A stretch of 64,000 nt of DNA, taken from assembly GCA_934277435.1 (NCBI GenBank), contig CAKQUE010000004.1, forward strand, positions 24,183-88,182, given 5' to 3'. Source of the DNA: an uncultured Alphaproteobacteria bacterium (GTDB lineage Bacteria; Pseudomonadota; Alphaproteobacteria; RF32; CAG-239). Shown here piece after piece: positions 14,809-24,359 of the stretch. Numbering within the stretch: position 1 is the stretch's first letter; every line of letters begins with the position of its first letter. The notes under the pieces are model-generated. The model did not search any database. It was not told the DNA's origin and was given only the letters and a program-made list of their open reading frames with translations. A program made the translations under genes and the position numbers.

Positions 14809-15899
14809 AGACACAGCTGTTCTATAATTGTGTTTAGGACCAATAAGCCCTGAGAAGTGACTGATAAATATTCTGAATTTTCTGTCAGCAATTTAAGTTG
14901 CTTCAATTCTGCTAAATGTGGAATATTTATGTAATTTTCTAAAGGTGAGCCGATAATGTTTTGAAACGTTTTTTTATTTATACCTTTAGTTAATCTCAGT
15001 CCGGTTATGATTAGCTCTTCGGCTCGTTCTGCCTTGGAGAGTGCTTCATTAATAAAAGGGTAGTCAACGGCAAAAAAATTACCGTCTAGTGTTAGTCTAC
15101 CTTGGGCTGATTTGCCAATGCCAATATAATCTCCGCCTTGCCAATAAGTTAGGTTGTGTCGGCTTTCAAAACCGTGTTGCGCAAAGTTGGAAACTTCGTA
15201 TAAATCATATCCCTTAGCAGCTAAATATTTACGGGTATGTGTATATAAATCAGCGGCTGTTTCATCATTAAGAGCTTTAATATTTTTGCGGGCAAAAACA
15301 GTATTTTCTTCAATAGTCAGCTGGTAAAGCGATAAGTGTTTCAACCCATAAGCACAGATTTCGTCCAGTTCTTGCTGCCATTCACTTTGCGTTTGCTGCG
15401 GACGAGCATATATTAAATCGGCGGAATGATTGCTAAAAATTTGCACTATTTCTTGCAAGCTTTCGCGAGCTTCTTGCAGGGTGTGCGTTCGCCCCAGAAA
15501 TTTTAAATCTTTTTCGTTTAGCGCTTGCACGCCCAAAGACAGACGATTAATACCAGCGTCTTTTAAATCTTTGAACATATTTTTATGATTGCTGTTGGGA
15601 TTGGCTTCAAGCGATATTTCTATATTGTTTTTTATTTTCCAATGACCGCAGATGCAATCAATTATTTTAGCAATATTTTGCGGCTTTAGCAAAGAAGGCG
15701 TGCCGCCGCCAAAAAAAATAGATTTTATTTCACGCTCAGGCAATAGCTTATAATAATGTTTTAACGCTTCCAGATATTCATTGATAAGTTTTTCTTCATC
15801 ACAATTGCCTGCAAGTTCCTTATAGAAATCACAATAAGGACATTTGCTTTTACAAAAAGGCCAGTGGATATAAATTGCCAAATCTTGAGGTTTGTACAT
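14805..15899 (-). CDS. hemW: Radical SAM haem chaperone HemW
   Basis: A 364-residue radical SAM protein with the 4Fe-4S motif CKSKCPYC (Cys16, Cys20, Cys23) preceded by YIHWPF, then FFGGGTPSLL, LSLGVQALN and YARPQQTQSEW. HemW (formerly HemN-like) inserts haem into respiratory proteins; the additional Cys that marks true coproporphyrinogen oxidase HemN is absent from the CxxxCxxC region. One base separates it from the upstream dgkA. Confidence 0.92.
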   Translation of the reverse strand: MYKPQDLAIYIHWPFCKSKCPYCDFYKELAGNCDEEKLINEYLEALKHYYKLLPEREIKSIFFGGGTPSLLKPQNIAKIIDCICGHWKIKNNIEISLEANPNSNHKNMFKDLKDAGINRLSLGVQALNEKDLKFLGRTHTLQEARESLQEIVQIFSNHSADLIYARPQQTQSEWQQELDEICAYGLKHLSLYQLTIEENTVFARKNIKALNDETAADLYTHTRKYLAAKGYDLYEVSNFAQHGFESRHNLTYWQGGDYIGIGKSAQGRLTLDGNFFAVDYPFINEALSKAERAEELIITGLRLTKGINKKTFQNIIGSPLENYINIPHLAELKQLKLLTENSEYLSVTSQGLLVLNTIIEQLCL

Positions 15900-16268
15900 C
15901 TAAAAAAACAGCGGATATAAAAACGCTCCCCATAAAATTATGGCATTTACAAAAGCAAGCAAAACCAATGAGCTGCCTATGTCTTTGGCTTTTTTTGAAA
16001 GTTCATGATAATCTGGAGAAATGCGGTCAATAACAACCTCTACTGCCGTATTTACCAATTCCATAATCACAATAAACAACAGACTACAAATAAGCAAGGC
16101 TCTTTGCCATAACAATAAATCTAGGCAGCAAGCCACAATCCCAAATATGACAAATACAGCCAAATCTTGGCGTAAGGCAGCCTCACTTTTGAATGACGAT
16201 ACAAATCCGTCTTTTGAGTATGTGAACGCCTTTAAAATTCTTTTTATTCCGGTGTCGGTGGCTTTCAT
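15900..16268 (-). CDS. dgkA: Diacylglycerol kinase DgkA
   Basis: A 122-residue, three-membrane-span kinase that phosphorylates diacylglycerol to recycle lipid released during envelope glucan or lipid modification. The catalytic/ATP segment ELVNTAVEVVIDRIS...HELSKKAKDIGS is intact. Start at ATG 16268 has AAGGAG six bases upstream; the ATG at 16292 has none. It sits directly upstream of hemW on the same strand. Length matches the family. Confidence 0.92.
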   Translation of the reverse strand: MKATDTGIKRILKAFTYSKDGFVSSFKSEAALRQDLAVFVIFGIVACCLDLLLWQRALLICSLLFIVIMELVNTAVEVVIDRISPDYHELSKKAKDIGSSLVLLAFVNAIILWGAFLYPLFF

Positions 16269-16405
16269 TTTTTTCTCCTTCGTTTGTATCATAAAACTTT
16301 TTAGGGCAGCGTCAATATTTTTATTGTGATATATATGTTAAAATCTCTTGAAAACGCTGAAAAAAACGCTACCATTAAAACGTGTTTAAATTAAAGGAGA
16401 TACAA

Positions 16406-16885
16406 ATGTCAAGATTTGATAATAGCCCTAATTATGGTCTTATGTTTTTTATTGCTTTAATCGCTGCAGGTATTTCTGCCGCCGCTACCCGTATGATTTC
16501 TGGCGATAATGAGGCTAAATTTGCCGTTGTTGACGTTCAGCGTGTTGTTGTTGCTTCTAAAGATGTTGCCGCTTTGAAAAATGAACGTGACAACCAAATT
16601 AAAGAATTGCAGAAAATGGCTGATGATGCTAACGCAAAAATTGCTAAAATCAGCGATGAAGCCGAAAAGAAAAAAACTTCAGAAAAATATCTAGCAGAAA
16701 TCAATGCTAAAAAAGAAAGTTTTGACCAAGTTTATTCATCAGCTTTACAAGCTTCTGATCAAAAGTTAAACGATATCATCAAATCAGTTGCCGAAAAAGA
16801 AGATTTGACAGTGGTTATAAATAAAAACTCCATAGTTCAGGGAGGGGTTGATATTACGGAAGCAGTAATCGACATGGTTAGATAA
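16406..16885 (+). CDS. OmpH/Skp-like periplasmic chaperone family protein
   Basis: A 159-residue protein from ATG 16406 (AAAGGAG, good spacing). Residues 10-30 are an uncleaved membrane anchor or signal segment; then FAVVDVQRVV, the conserved start of OmpH/Skp proteins, a long charged coiled coil (about 55-110) and a C-terminal segment VVINKNSIVQGGVDIT. Skp-like proteins hold unfolded outer-membrane proteins in the periplasm. Here the gene is alone rather than next to bamA. A 104-bp palindromic repeat begins right after its stop codon. Confidence 0.82.
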   Translation: MSRFDNSPNYGLMFFIALIAAGISAAATRMISGDNEAKFAVVDVQRVVVASKDVAALKNERDNQIKELQKMADDANAKIAKISDEAEKKKTSEKYLAEINAKKESFDQVYSSALQASDQKLNDIIKSVAEKEDLTVVINKNSIVQGGVDITEAVIDMVR

Positions 16886-16989
16886 GAAACTCGTCTAGCT
16901 GGTATCTGCTAGGGATTTTTGCGCTCGTGTACTATTGTGTACACGTCGCTTAAAAATTCCGTCGCATCTACGCACGCTATCCGAGTTTC
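16886..16989. repeat. Palindromic 3'-end element, copy 1 (variant)
   Basis: A 104-bp element bounded by perfect 8-bp inverted ends GAAACTCG and CGAGTTTC, with nested internal inverted repeats around a GTGTAC core. It begins at the base after the OmpH-like stop codon. The interior differs from the 103-bp copies at 25332, 31267 and 39975 but the ends and layout are the same. Partial right-hand copies follow at 17031-17101 and 17141-17215, filling the 330-base gap. Confidence 0.8.
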
Positions 16990-17002
16990 TACGAGTTTTG
17001 TG

Positions 17003-17031
17003 CCGGTTGCAATAATAAGCAGCCGGTTTTT
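17003..17031 (+). terminator. Repeat-borne terminator hairpin
   Basis: CCGGTTGC/GCAGCCGG stem with eight-base loop followed by TTTTTCTT on the plus strand; the same hairpin occurs at 17110, 25447, 40178 and 40281. Confidence 0.75.
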
Positions 17032-17109
17032 CTTATGTACTACTTTGTACACGTCGCTTAAAAATTCCGTCGCATCTACGCACGCTATCCGAGTTTCTGA
17101 GAGTTTGTG

Positions 17110-17137
17110 CCGGTTGCCTTAAAGCAGCCGGTTTTTC
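17110..17137 (+). terminator. Repeat-borne terminator hairpin
   Basis: CCGGTTGC/GCAGCCGG stem with six-base loop and T-run, second in tandem after the OmpH-like gene. Confidence 0.75.
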
Positions 17138-17218
17138 TTGTGTACCATTTTGTATACGGCGCAAAAAAGTTAATGCGTATTAGCCTCATTATCCGAGTTT
17201 CTACGAGTTTTATGACTT

Positions 17219-19927
17219 TTATCTGCTAGTAGCTTGGCGTAAAATGTTTTCAAAATCGGTGCCGGATAAAACCTCTGGTAAAACCATGCCGTCACGCATT
17301 AGCGGCGTGTATAAAATATAAAAAGGCAATCCTTTGCGTCCATATTTTTCCATAAAATCTAATACTTCTTTATTGTAATTCGTCCAGTCAACTTGTATAA
17401 AGTCTAGCATATAAGTTTTATTCCAATGAGCTAAATTAGAGGAATTTAACGTAATCGTCGTGTTGTAGCGGCAAGTCAGACACCAATCAGCGCCAATTTC
17501 TAAAAGCACAGGGTGTCCTTGGCTGAGTTTTTTGGCTATAAGTGATTTGTCAATAAACGTAAGGCGTTTTTCCAAATTTTCATCAAGGTGGCGTTTATAG
17601 CTGCTTTGAGCCAGAAAAGAGGTGGAAAACAAGCATATTATAAAAATGGCGACAATTGAATATGTGCTGATTTTCCTTAATTTATTAATGGTTTCAATTG
17701 AAATGTTTTCTTCAAAAACACCGTCTAAATATTCAATGAAAAGTCTATATAATTTGAACATGGCGATAAAGAATAACAGTAATAATACTAATAAGCCAAC
17801 GCAAATAAAGTCTGTTTGATTGTATATCAAAATCAAAAACCAACCGATGGTCAAATACATCATAATCTTCATTAGTGACGAGAGTTTTTGCAGCCATGCT
17901 CCTGGGGTCGGCAGTAATGTTTCTGGATTTTTGAAACAAACCGCAACAAGATATGGTAAAGACAAGCCAAGGGCAACCGAGTATAAAATGACAACGATAT
18001 CAAAATAGCTTCCGCTGAGAGCAAAACCTATGGCTGTGGCCAAATACGGACCGGTGCATGGTGTAGACAGCAACACAATCAAATTGCCCAATATAAAGTT
18101 AAATTTATAGTCAAGTTTACTGCTGATATTTATGAGGTTTGAAGTTTGCAGCTGCGGAAAAAATATTGTTATTGCGGTCAATACAAAAGTCATACCGATT
18201 AAAAAGTTCATATTTTGATATTGCATGCCCCAACCGAGCGAGTAGCCTAAATATTTTGCCGCCAGCAAGGCGATAATTAACACGCTGAATCCGCAGAAAA
18301 TACCGGCACAGGTCAAAAACAGCGATTTTTTTATGTTTTTGCGACGAACGGAGCCGGCGCGGCTTAAGCTTATTATTTTTAGGGATAACACCGGAAATAC
18401 GCAAGGCATAAAGTTCAATATCAATCCTCCTAAAATAGCGATTAAAATTAGACCTAAATTCAAGGTGTTGGATTGAGTGTCAAAAAGCGCGGCTTCATTA
18501 GGCGCTTGTTCTGTTCTATAATAAACTTCATTATTCAATATAGCGGTAATCTGAAATATTGAGTTTTTAAAATCAGAAATGTTTTCACCTTTCATCGGTT
18601 GAAAGCGAACATAGATTTTGTTGTCTTGGATACTTATTATAGGTGCCGAAAATTTGGTATAGCCATATTGTTCTTCAATAAACACTTTAAAATTTTTTAC
18701 AGATTGTGCACTTTTAAATTCAAGGCGCAAAGATTGTCCGTTCTCATCTTCGTCTGTTACAAATTTTTGTAATTTTAAATCTTTGGTTTGCTCGTCAGGC
18801 AATAGTTGTATACTTTTGTTAAAAAAATTTTGCCAACCGTTGTTTAAAATTATCACGCCATGAGGTTTTATGGTTAATTGTAACTCAAAATCTTGGGTTA
18901 GGCAGTTCATATAATTATTGCAGACAGTTAAATTTACTTGCGAGTTTAATTGCAATGCTTTTTCTGTATCTTTAACGGTTATAGCAACCGGAATTATAAA
19001 GTCTCCAAAATATTTGTGAACATACGGCAGGGATATGGTTGAAAGCGGAACCGGATATTTTATTTCATATTTTTCGAGGTTTACTGAATTTTCAAAAGTT
19101 ATTATCGGCTTTTTTTGCATAGGCGATAAATTATTGGCTAACACAAAATAATTATCTTTGGTTAAAATATGTACCCCTATATAAAATTGTTTTTGATTTT
19201 CGAGATATGATGAGGCAGATAAAAGCTGAATATCTAAATGATTGCCGGCAATGTTTTCGCCTATTCCTAAATTTGAAACCAACGGGTTGTCTTTGCCGTA
19301 TTTGAACAATTCTTTCCAACTGTAATTATTCATAATATATTCAAATTTTGCTATGGCATTGTTATCTTTATGTTTGAAATTGATATATTTATCAATAGCC
19401 TTACGCTCTTCATCATTATTACTGTAGGTTAAAAATTTTTTGAAATTGTAGACTTTGACAAATTTGCCTTTTTCCGCTTCAATATATTTTACCTCGTCTT
19501 TTTTATCAAAATCATCATCGGAGTGAACAACCCTGTATGCTTTGGGCATAAGTTTTTCTGCAACATATTTATTATATATTGTTTTACCAATACGATAAAT
19601 TCGGATGCCGTTGCGCAAATAGTTAGTATATCGAATAAGTTCTTCATCTGTATCATTAGGAAAAAACGGTCTTAAATTTTCGTAGAATCCATCTTCAAAA
19701 ATTTCGTTGTTAGGATATTTATTGTTAAAATAATTGCCTATCTCATACATAATGGTAAAAGTTTGCAAAACTTCTTGTTCAGAAGTTTCATCTTCTTCTA
19801 ATTCTGCCAAACGAGCACGTGCGTTTACCCCTTTAAAATCGTCCGGAAAGGTGCTTTCGGCCGACATACAGGTAAAACTCTTGAAAATGAAAATTAAAAA
19901 AATTATATAAGTTAGTAGTTTTTTCAT
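17219..19927 (-). CDS. DsbD/ScsB-like thiol:disulfide transporter
   Basis: A 902-residue envelope protein: signal peptide (1-23), a unique 160-residue N-terminal segment, an immunoglobulin-like periplasmic part (about 190-470), eight membrane segments (about 490-760) and a C-terminal thioredoxin fold with CLTC at 816-819. The membrane part carries the redox cysteines in NFMPCVFPVLSLK and STPCTGPYLATA. It passes electrons from cytoplasmic thioredoxin to periplasmic thiol proteins. At about 900 residues it is longer than E. coli DsbD, and its PCVFPV and long N-terminus resemble ScsB-type proteins. Monocistronic as far as visible. Confidence 0.88.
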   Translation of the reverse strand: MKKLLTYIIFLIFIFKSFTCMSAESTFPDDFKGVNARARLAELEEDETSEQEVLQTFTIMYEIGNYFNNKYPNNEIFEDGFYENLRPFFPNDTDEELIRYTNYLRNGIRIYRIGKTIYNKYVAEKLMPKAYRVVHSDDDFDKKDEVKYIEAEKGKFVKVYNFKKFLTYSNNDEERKAIDKYINFKHKDNNAIAKFEYIMNNYSWKELFKYGKDNPLVSNLGIGENIAGNHLDIQLLSASSYLENQKQFYIGVHILTKDNYFVLANNLSPMQKKPIITFENSVNLEKYEIKYPVPLSTISLPYVHKYFGDFIIPVAITVKDTEKALQLNSQVNLTVCNNYMNCLTQDFELQLTIKPHGVIILNNGWQNFFNKSIQLLPDEQTKDLKLQKFVTDEDENGQSLRLEFKSAQSVKNFKVFIEEQYGYTKFSAPIISIQDNKIYVRFQPMKGENISDFKNSIFQITAILNNEVYYRTEQAPNEAALFDTQSNTLNLGLILIAILGGLILNFMPCVFPVLSLKIISLSRAGSVRRKNIKKSLFLTCAGIFCGFSVLIIALLAAKYLGYSLGWGMQYQNMNFLIGMTFVLTAITIFFPQLQTSNLINISSKLDYKFNFILGNLIVLLSTPCTGPYLATAIGFALSGSYFDIVVILYSVALGLSLPYLVAVCFKNPETLLPTPGAWLQKLSSLMKIMMYLTIGWFLILIYNQTDFICVGLLVLLLLFFIAMFKLYRLFIEYLDGVFEENISIETINKLRKISTYSIVAIFIICLFSTSFLAQSSYKRHLDENLEKRLTFIDKSLIAKKLSQGHPVLLEIGADWCLTCRYNTTITLNSSNLAHWNKTYMLDFIQVDWTNYNKEVLDFMEKYGRKGLPFYILYTPLMRDGMVLPEVLSGTDFENILRQATSR

Positions 19928-20015
19928 GATGTGCGACTTATTTAAACGTTTAAATTTTCAAATTTTATGATAAACTAAAATAGTAAATAAATAATATATT
20001 TTGGCAGATATAATC

Positions 20016-20606
20016 ATGACGGAAGAAATTACAAGCAGTTTTGACAACAGATATGCTCTGACGGGCAAATTTTTGGTGGCTATGCCGAGTTTGGACGGCA
20101 GCGACTGTTTTGCGCGTTCGGTTGTTTATGTTTGTTCGCATAGCAGTAACGGTGCTATGGGGCTGATTGTTAACAAACGTATGGATAAATTTACGTTTTC
20201 CGATTTGACTTTTCAGCTGCCGGTTAAAAACTATGAAAAATTAAATGAAGTCAACCTTTATACCGGCGGACCGCTGGAACAAGTACGAGGTATGGTTTTG
20301 CACACCACCGATTATATGCGTGACGGCACAGTTGCGGTTGCCGACGGGCTGGCTGTGTCTTCTACTTCAGAGATTATTTCGGATATTGCTTTTGGTCATG
20401 GACCAAAAGAAAAACTGGTGGCTTTAGGCTATTCTTTTTGGCAGCCACGGCAACTGGAAGCCGAAATTTACAATAATGATTGGCTGGTTATTGAGGCAGA
20501 TAAAGATATTTTGTTCCGCACTCCGGACGAGGAAAAATGGCAACGCGCATTAAGCGAAACCAATATTCCTCTGGAGCGTTTTGTGAATATTACCGGACAT
20601 TGCTAA
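20016..20606 (+). CDS. YqgE/AlgH family protein (UPF0301)
   Basis: A 196-residue cytoplasmic protein from ATG 20016; an in-frame TTG at 20001 is less likely. It carries the family signatures GKFLVAMPSL, FARSVVYVCSH, GAMGLIVNK, NLYTGGPLEQ and a C-terminal ALGYSFWQPRQLEAEI with NDWLVIEA. The biochemical role of the family is unsettled. It converges on the FtsK-type gene with a four-base overlap. Confidence 0.92.
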   Translation: MTEEITSSFDNRYALTGKFLVAMPSLDGSDCFARSVVYVCSHSSNGAMGLIVNKRMDKFTFSDLTFQLPVKNYEKLNEVNLYTGGPLEQVRGMVLHTTDYMRDGTVAVADGLAVSSTSEIISDIAFGHGPKEKLVALGYSFWQPRQLEAEIYNNDWLVIEADKDILFRTPDEEKWQRALSETNIPLERFVNITGHC

Positions 20607-21895
20607 GATTGACGATGCCGGCGTGTTGTAGTGCGTGAACCTGTTTTAACGCTTAACAAACCAACTAACAATGAAAAAATCGCTTTGATAATTTTGGTTT
20701 GGTTGCGGACGCCTAAACGATTCCATATGTCGCAAATCCAGACGAAAAATCCGCCGGACTTTTTCTCTGTAACAGCTTTTTTCTGTTCTTCTTTTTGTTC
20801 GGCATATTTGGCCTGTTCCAGTTCATAGGCTGTGGTTTGCTTTGGCATTTGGCAGCGATATGGCGCAAGAGCGTTTTCTATATCAGAATCCGAAATAAAA
20901 GCGCCTAAAATATGTGTTAATGTGCCGTTTTCTTCCAAAAACAGCGAATCTCCGCGTCCGATTAGAGTTTCTGCACCGGTTGTGTTCAATATAGTCATAG
21001 AATCGGCTGGACTTGCAACTTTATAAGAAAGTCTGGTTGGCAGGTTGGCTTTTAGGCTGCCGGTGATAACGTCAACAGACGGACGTTGGGTGGCTATAAT
21101 CAAATGGATACCGGCGGCACGCGATTTTTGCGCCAGCATCTGCACCTGTTGTTCTACAGATTTATCAAACATTATCAGGTCAGCAAATTCATCAATCACG
21201 CAAACAATATATGGCAGTTTAACCTTGGCTTTGGCGTTATATTCCGCAATGTTTCGAACTGTCTGCTGCTCAAACAAAGTGTAGCGATTGTTCATTTCTC
21301 CGACTAATTGGCTTAAACATATGCTAGCAAGGTTCATATCGGTAATTACCGGACGCAGCATATATTTTTGATTATTATAGATACTGAATTCAATACGTTT
21401 TGGATCAATCAAAACAAATTGCAGTTCTTGCGGAGTTTTTTTGTTGATTAAAGATACAATAAACGAGTTTAGACCGACTGATTTGCCCGAGCCTGTTGTT
21501 CCGGCTACCAGTAAATGCGGCATTTTTGACAGGTCTTTCATTACCGGATTGCCGCGCATATCAACACCAAGGCAAATCGGCAGAGCGCAGGTTGCTTTTA
21601 AAAATTCGGCTGAATATAAAATTGGGGCAAACGCCACCGATTGCGGTTCGGTTTGCGGAACTTCAATTTGAATGTAGACGGAGTTAGAAATTTCAGAAAT
21701 ACGCACACCGCTGACACCGAGTTCGCGCCCGATATCGCGTTCAAATTTTTGAATACGGCTGAAAGCAGTTCCTTCTGGTAATTTATATTCAACTTCTGTA
21801 ACCAAAGGACCATCTGTAGTTTTGCCAATAGAACCGCCCATAATTCCGAAGTTTGCTAAAATTCGATTTAATTTGATAGGCAGATTTTCTATCAT
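20603..21895 (-). CDS. Short FtsK/SpoIIIE-type DNA translocase without membrane or gamma domain
   Basis: A 430-residue protein from ATG 21895 (AAAGGAACTC ribosome site). It has the FtsK alpha/beta motor: Walker A GTTGSGKS at 132-139, Walker B VCVIDEFADL, and ATQRPSVDVITG with the following arginine-rich strand. Full FtsK has four N-terminal membrane spans and a C-terminal winged-helix gamma domain that reads KOPS; both are missing. Instead the C-terminus ends in a hydrophobic segment and an Arg/Thr-rich tail, possibly a membrane anchor. A full-length ftsK is probably elsewhere in the genome. It overlaps the bamE end. Confidence 0.85.
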   Translation of the reverse strand: MIENLPIKLNRILANFGIMGGSIGKTTDGPLVTEVEYKLPEGTAFSRIQKFERDIGRELGVSGVRISEISNSVYIQIEVPQTEPQSVAFAPILYSAEFLKATCALPICLGVDMRGNPVMKDLSKMPHLLVAGTTGSGKSVGLNSFIVSLINKKTPQELQFVLIDPKRIEFSIYNNQKYMLRPVITDMNLASICLSQLVGEMNNRYTLFEQQTVRNIAEYNAKAKVKLPYIVCVIDEFADLIMFDKSVEQQVQMLAQKSRAAGIHLIIATQRPSVDVITGSLKANLPTRLSYKVASPADSMTILNTTGAETLIGRGDSLFLEENGTLTHILGAFISDSDIENALAPYRCQMPKQTTAYELEQAKYAEQKEEQKKAVTEKKSGGFFVWICDIWNRLGVRNQTKIIKAIFSLLVGLLSVKTGSRTTTRRHRQS

Positions 21896-21896
21896 T

Positions 21897-22352
21897 TTAG
21901 AGTTCCTTTCCCGAATTTGTGCCGCCAAACGGCATATATGTGCCTACACCGCCAAAGTATTTGCGGAAGAAGCCTTGTTCTTGCTCTGTGGCCTTAGTCA
22001 CATCGGTGTCAACTTTTAAATTATTGCCGTCAGCCAAAGAAAGTTTTTCTATTTTGCTGATTTGTCCGTTATCAAAGGTTAGAGCCAATACTTTTCTATC
22101 TAATTCTTCCGGACGGAAAAAAGCAACTTTTTTCATAGTCGAAGCCATATATATCCAGTGATCGTCACTCAAGCCGGTGGTCAGGCTCGGGGCGCCTAAA
22201 ATGTTCATAACATCTTGTTTGCTTTGTCCAAGCTGAATTTCGGCGACTTTTTCCTTGGCTGGCATATTGCCGTTGTGTACCAAAAATAAATCGCTGGAAC
22301 AAGCTGATGTTAGCAGCAGTATAGAAATAAAAAGTATTTTGCGTATTGACAT
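21897..22352 (-). CDS. bamE: Outer-membrane assembly lipoprotein BamE
   Basis: A 151-residue lipoprotein: signal peptide with lipobox LTSAC (Cys18), then the SmpA/OmlA fold with IQLGQSKQDVMNILGAPS and DDHWIYMAS, followed by FFRPEELDRKVLALTFD. It stabilises the BAM complex that inserts outer-membrane proteins. The C-terminal 35 residues are Gly-rich and disordered. Divergent from the DUF177 gene, an arrangement common in alphaproteobacteria. Confidence 0.92.
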   Translation of the reverse strand: MSIRKILFISILLLTSACSSDLFLVHNGNMPAKEKVAEIQLGQSKQDVMNILGAPSLTTGLSDDHWIYMASTMKKVAFFRPEELDRKVLALTFDNGQISKIEKLSLADGNNLKVDTDVTKATEQEQGFFRKYFGGVGTYMPFGGTNSGKEL

Positions 22353-22407
22353 ATTTACTAATCCTTATATTTTTACATTACGTTATATATAACACAAGGA
22401 TTTTAGA

Positions 22408-22926
22408 ATGCAAAAAAATTTTTCATATCCAATTAAAATTGAGGATTTAAAACAGTCTGATTATAAATACGAATTAAAAGCCGATGCAGAAGAGCTGGAG
22501 GACATCACGCAGGTTTTGCAGGTGGAAAAAGTTCATAAATTCGAGGCGGAAATTTTTTTGAAACTCACTAACCGAACAAATAATTTGCGGGTGTGGGGCA
22601 AGGTGTTTGCCAAAATAGAACTGAAAAGTGTCATTACTTTGGATAATTTTATTAAAGATTACGAAGTTCCGTTTGAGCTGAATTTTGACACTCGCGCGAC
22701 CTATAACGATATTAAAGAGCTGGAATGCGATATTGAAGACGAAGTGCCGGATATTATTGAAAACGGATGTATAAATTTGGCGGATATTGCAATAGAGCAG
22801 GTGGCTTTGAATTTGGAAGACTATCCAAGAGCCGAAGGAGAGGTTTTTGACGCCTCATTATATTGCGATGTTGATGAACCAAAAAAAGAAAATCCGTTTG
22901 CGTTGCTGGCTAAACTTAAAAAATAA
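22408..22926 (+). CDS. DUF177/YceD family protein
   Basis: A 172-residue acidic protein of the YceD family, which is linked to 23S rRNA/ribosome assembly and nearly always precedes rpmF. The conserved middle has a beta-strand region with two short Cys-containing acidic segments (ELECDIEDE, LYCDVDEP) and the C-terminal NPFALLAKLK motif of the family. It leads the rpmF-plsX-fabH cluster. Confidence 0.9.
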   Translation: MQKNFSYPIKIEDLKQSDYKYELKADAEELEDITQVLQVEKVHKFEAEIFLKLTNRTNNLRVWGKVFAKIELKSVITLDNFIKDYEVPFELNFDTRATYNDIKELECDIEDEVPDIIENGCINLADIAIEQVALNLEDYPRAEGEVFDASLYCDVDEPKKENPFALLAKLKK

Positions 22927-23092
22927 TTAAGAAAATATAAAAAGTGCTTGCAAAATAAGAAAAAGTTATATACAAACAGTCTTAATCGTTTGTGGCGTTT
23001 ATTTTTGCTTGCTTTTTTTATAAAGCTGTGCTAAATAAAAACCCGAATGTAATGTGTAAATGTTTTAAATAATTGAATAAAGAGATAAAGAA

Positions 23093-23278
23093 ATGGCTAC
23101 ACCTAAGAAAAAAGTATCTAAATCACGCCGCGATATGCGCCGTTCTCATGATGCATTGACATCTAATGCTTATCAAGAATGCCCTAACTGCGGTGAGTTG
23201 AAGAGACCTCATAATGTTTGCCCTAAATGCGGCCAATATGATGGTAAAGAAGTTATTGCTAATAAAGAAGCAAAATAA
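23093..23278 (+). CDS. rpmF: 50S ribosomal protein L32
   Basis: A 61-residue ribosomal protein starting MATPKKKVSKSRRDMRRSHD with a zinc-binding pair CPNC and CPKC. Typical length and composition. It lies 166 bases after the DUF177 gene and 16 bases before plsX, so it couples ribosome and lipid synthesis genes as in many proteobacteria. The gap before it is AT-rich and probably contains its promoter. Confidence 0.97.
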   Translation: MATPKKKVSKSRRDMRRSHDALTSNAYQECPNCGELKRPHNVCPKCGQYDGKEVIANKEAK

Positions 23279-23294
23279 TTTTATAATCTAAAAT

Positions 23295-24359
23295 ATGGAG
23301 CAGGTTTTGTCTGATAATAATCTGGTCATATCTGTAGACGCAATGGGGGGAGACAATTCCCCTCATGTCGTAGTAGAGGGTATCGCAATCGCTCATAAAA
23401 GCAATCCGGATATAAAATTTCTGTTGTTTGGCGATGAGGTACAAATTGAAGAAGACATCAAAAAATTTCCGCAGCTGAGAAATTTTTGCAAAGTTATCCA
23501 CACCAGCGAGCGGGTTCGGAATGAAGACAAACCTTCTCAAGTTATCCGTAATAAAAATACCAGTATGTATATGGCTATTGACGCGGTGCGCCGCGGCGAA
23601 GCCAGTGCTGTTATTTCTGCCGGAAACACAGGCGCTTTGATGGCAATTTCAAAAATGATTTTGAAAACCATTCAGCGTATTCATCGTCCGGCGATTTGTA
23701 CGGCTATTCCGCACCGTACTGGTTGTTGTGTTATGCTTGATTTGGGCGCAAATACCGAATGCAGCGCAATCAATCTGGCCGAATTTGCCATTATGGGGAA
23801 TATTTTGGCGCGGCATTCATTTGGAATCGCTCGTCCGCGAATCGCCCTCTTGAACATTGGTGCCGAAGAAATGAAGGGTAAAGAAGAAATCCATCAGGCT
23901 GCTAAAATGATTAAAGGCGCGCATTTGGATTTGAATTTTATCGGCTATATTGAACCGCACCAAATCGGCGAAGGCTATGCAGATGTGATTGTTTCGGACG
24001 GCTTTACGGGAAATATTGCCCTGAAAACAATGGAGGGAACAGCAAAACTGGTTTCTCGCTTGCTTAAGGGGGCTATCAAGGATTCTTTGTGGGCTAAAAT
24101 AGGCTTGCCGTTTTTATTGCCGGTTATGTGGAAACTCAAAAAAACTATGGATCCGCGCAAGTATAACGGCGCAATGTTTGTCGGCTTAAATGGTTTGTCG
24201 GTAAAGAGTCACGGCGGAACAGATGCTATCGGCTATTCGTATGCTATTGATAATGCGGCAAAATTGGTGCGCAAAAACTTTGTACAAACAATTCGTGACG
24301 AAGTCGAAAATGTCGACTTAGATGAACTTTCTCAGGATATTTTATACGATGCTTATTAG
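23295..24359 (+). CDS. plsX: Phosphate acyltransferase PlsX
   Basis: A 354-residue enzyme that converts acyl-ACP to acyl-phosphate, the first step of phospholipid synthesis. Conserved ISVDAMGGDNSP, SAGNTGALMA, LDLGAN and SDGFTGNIALK are all present. Its last 11 bases overlap the fabH start, implying translational coupling. Confidence 0.96.
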   Translation: MEQVLSDNNLVISVDAMGGDNSPHVVVEGIAIAHKSNPDIKFLLFGDEVQIEEDIKKFPQLRNFCKVIHTSERVRNEDKPSQVIRNKNTSMYMAIDAVRRGEASAVISAGNTGALMAISKMILKTIQRIHRPAICTAIPHRTGCCVMLDLGANTECSAINLAEFAIMGNILARHSFGIARPRIALLNIGAEEMKGKEEIHQAAKMIKGAHLDLNFIGYIEPHQIGEGYADVIVSDGFTGNIALKTMEGTAKLVSRLLKGAIKDSLWAKIGLPFLLPVMWKLKKTMDPRKYNGAMFVGLNGLSVKSHGGTDAIGYSYAIDNAAKLVRKNFVQTIRDEVENVDLDELSQDILYDAY

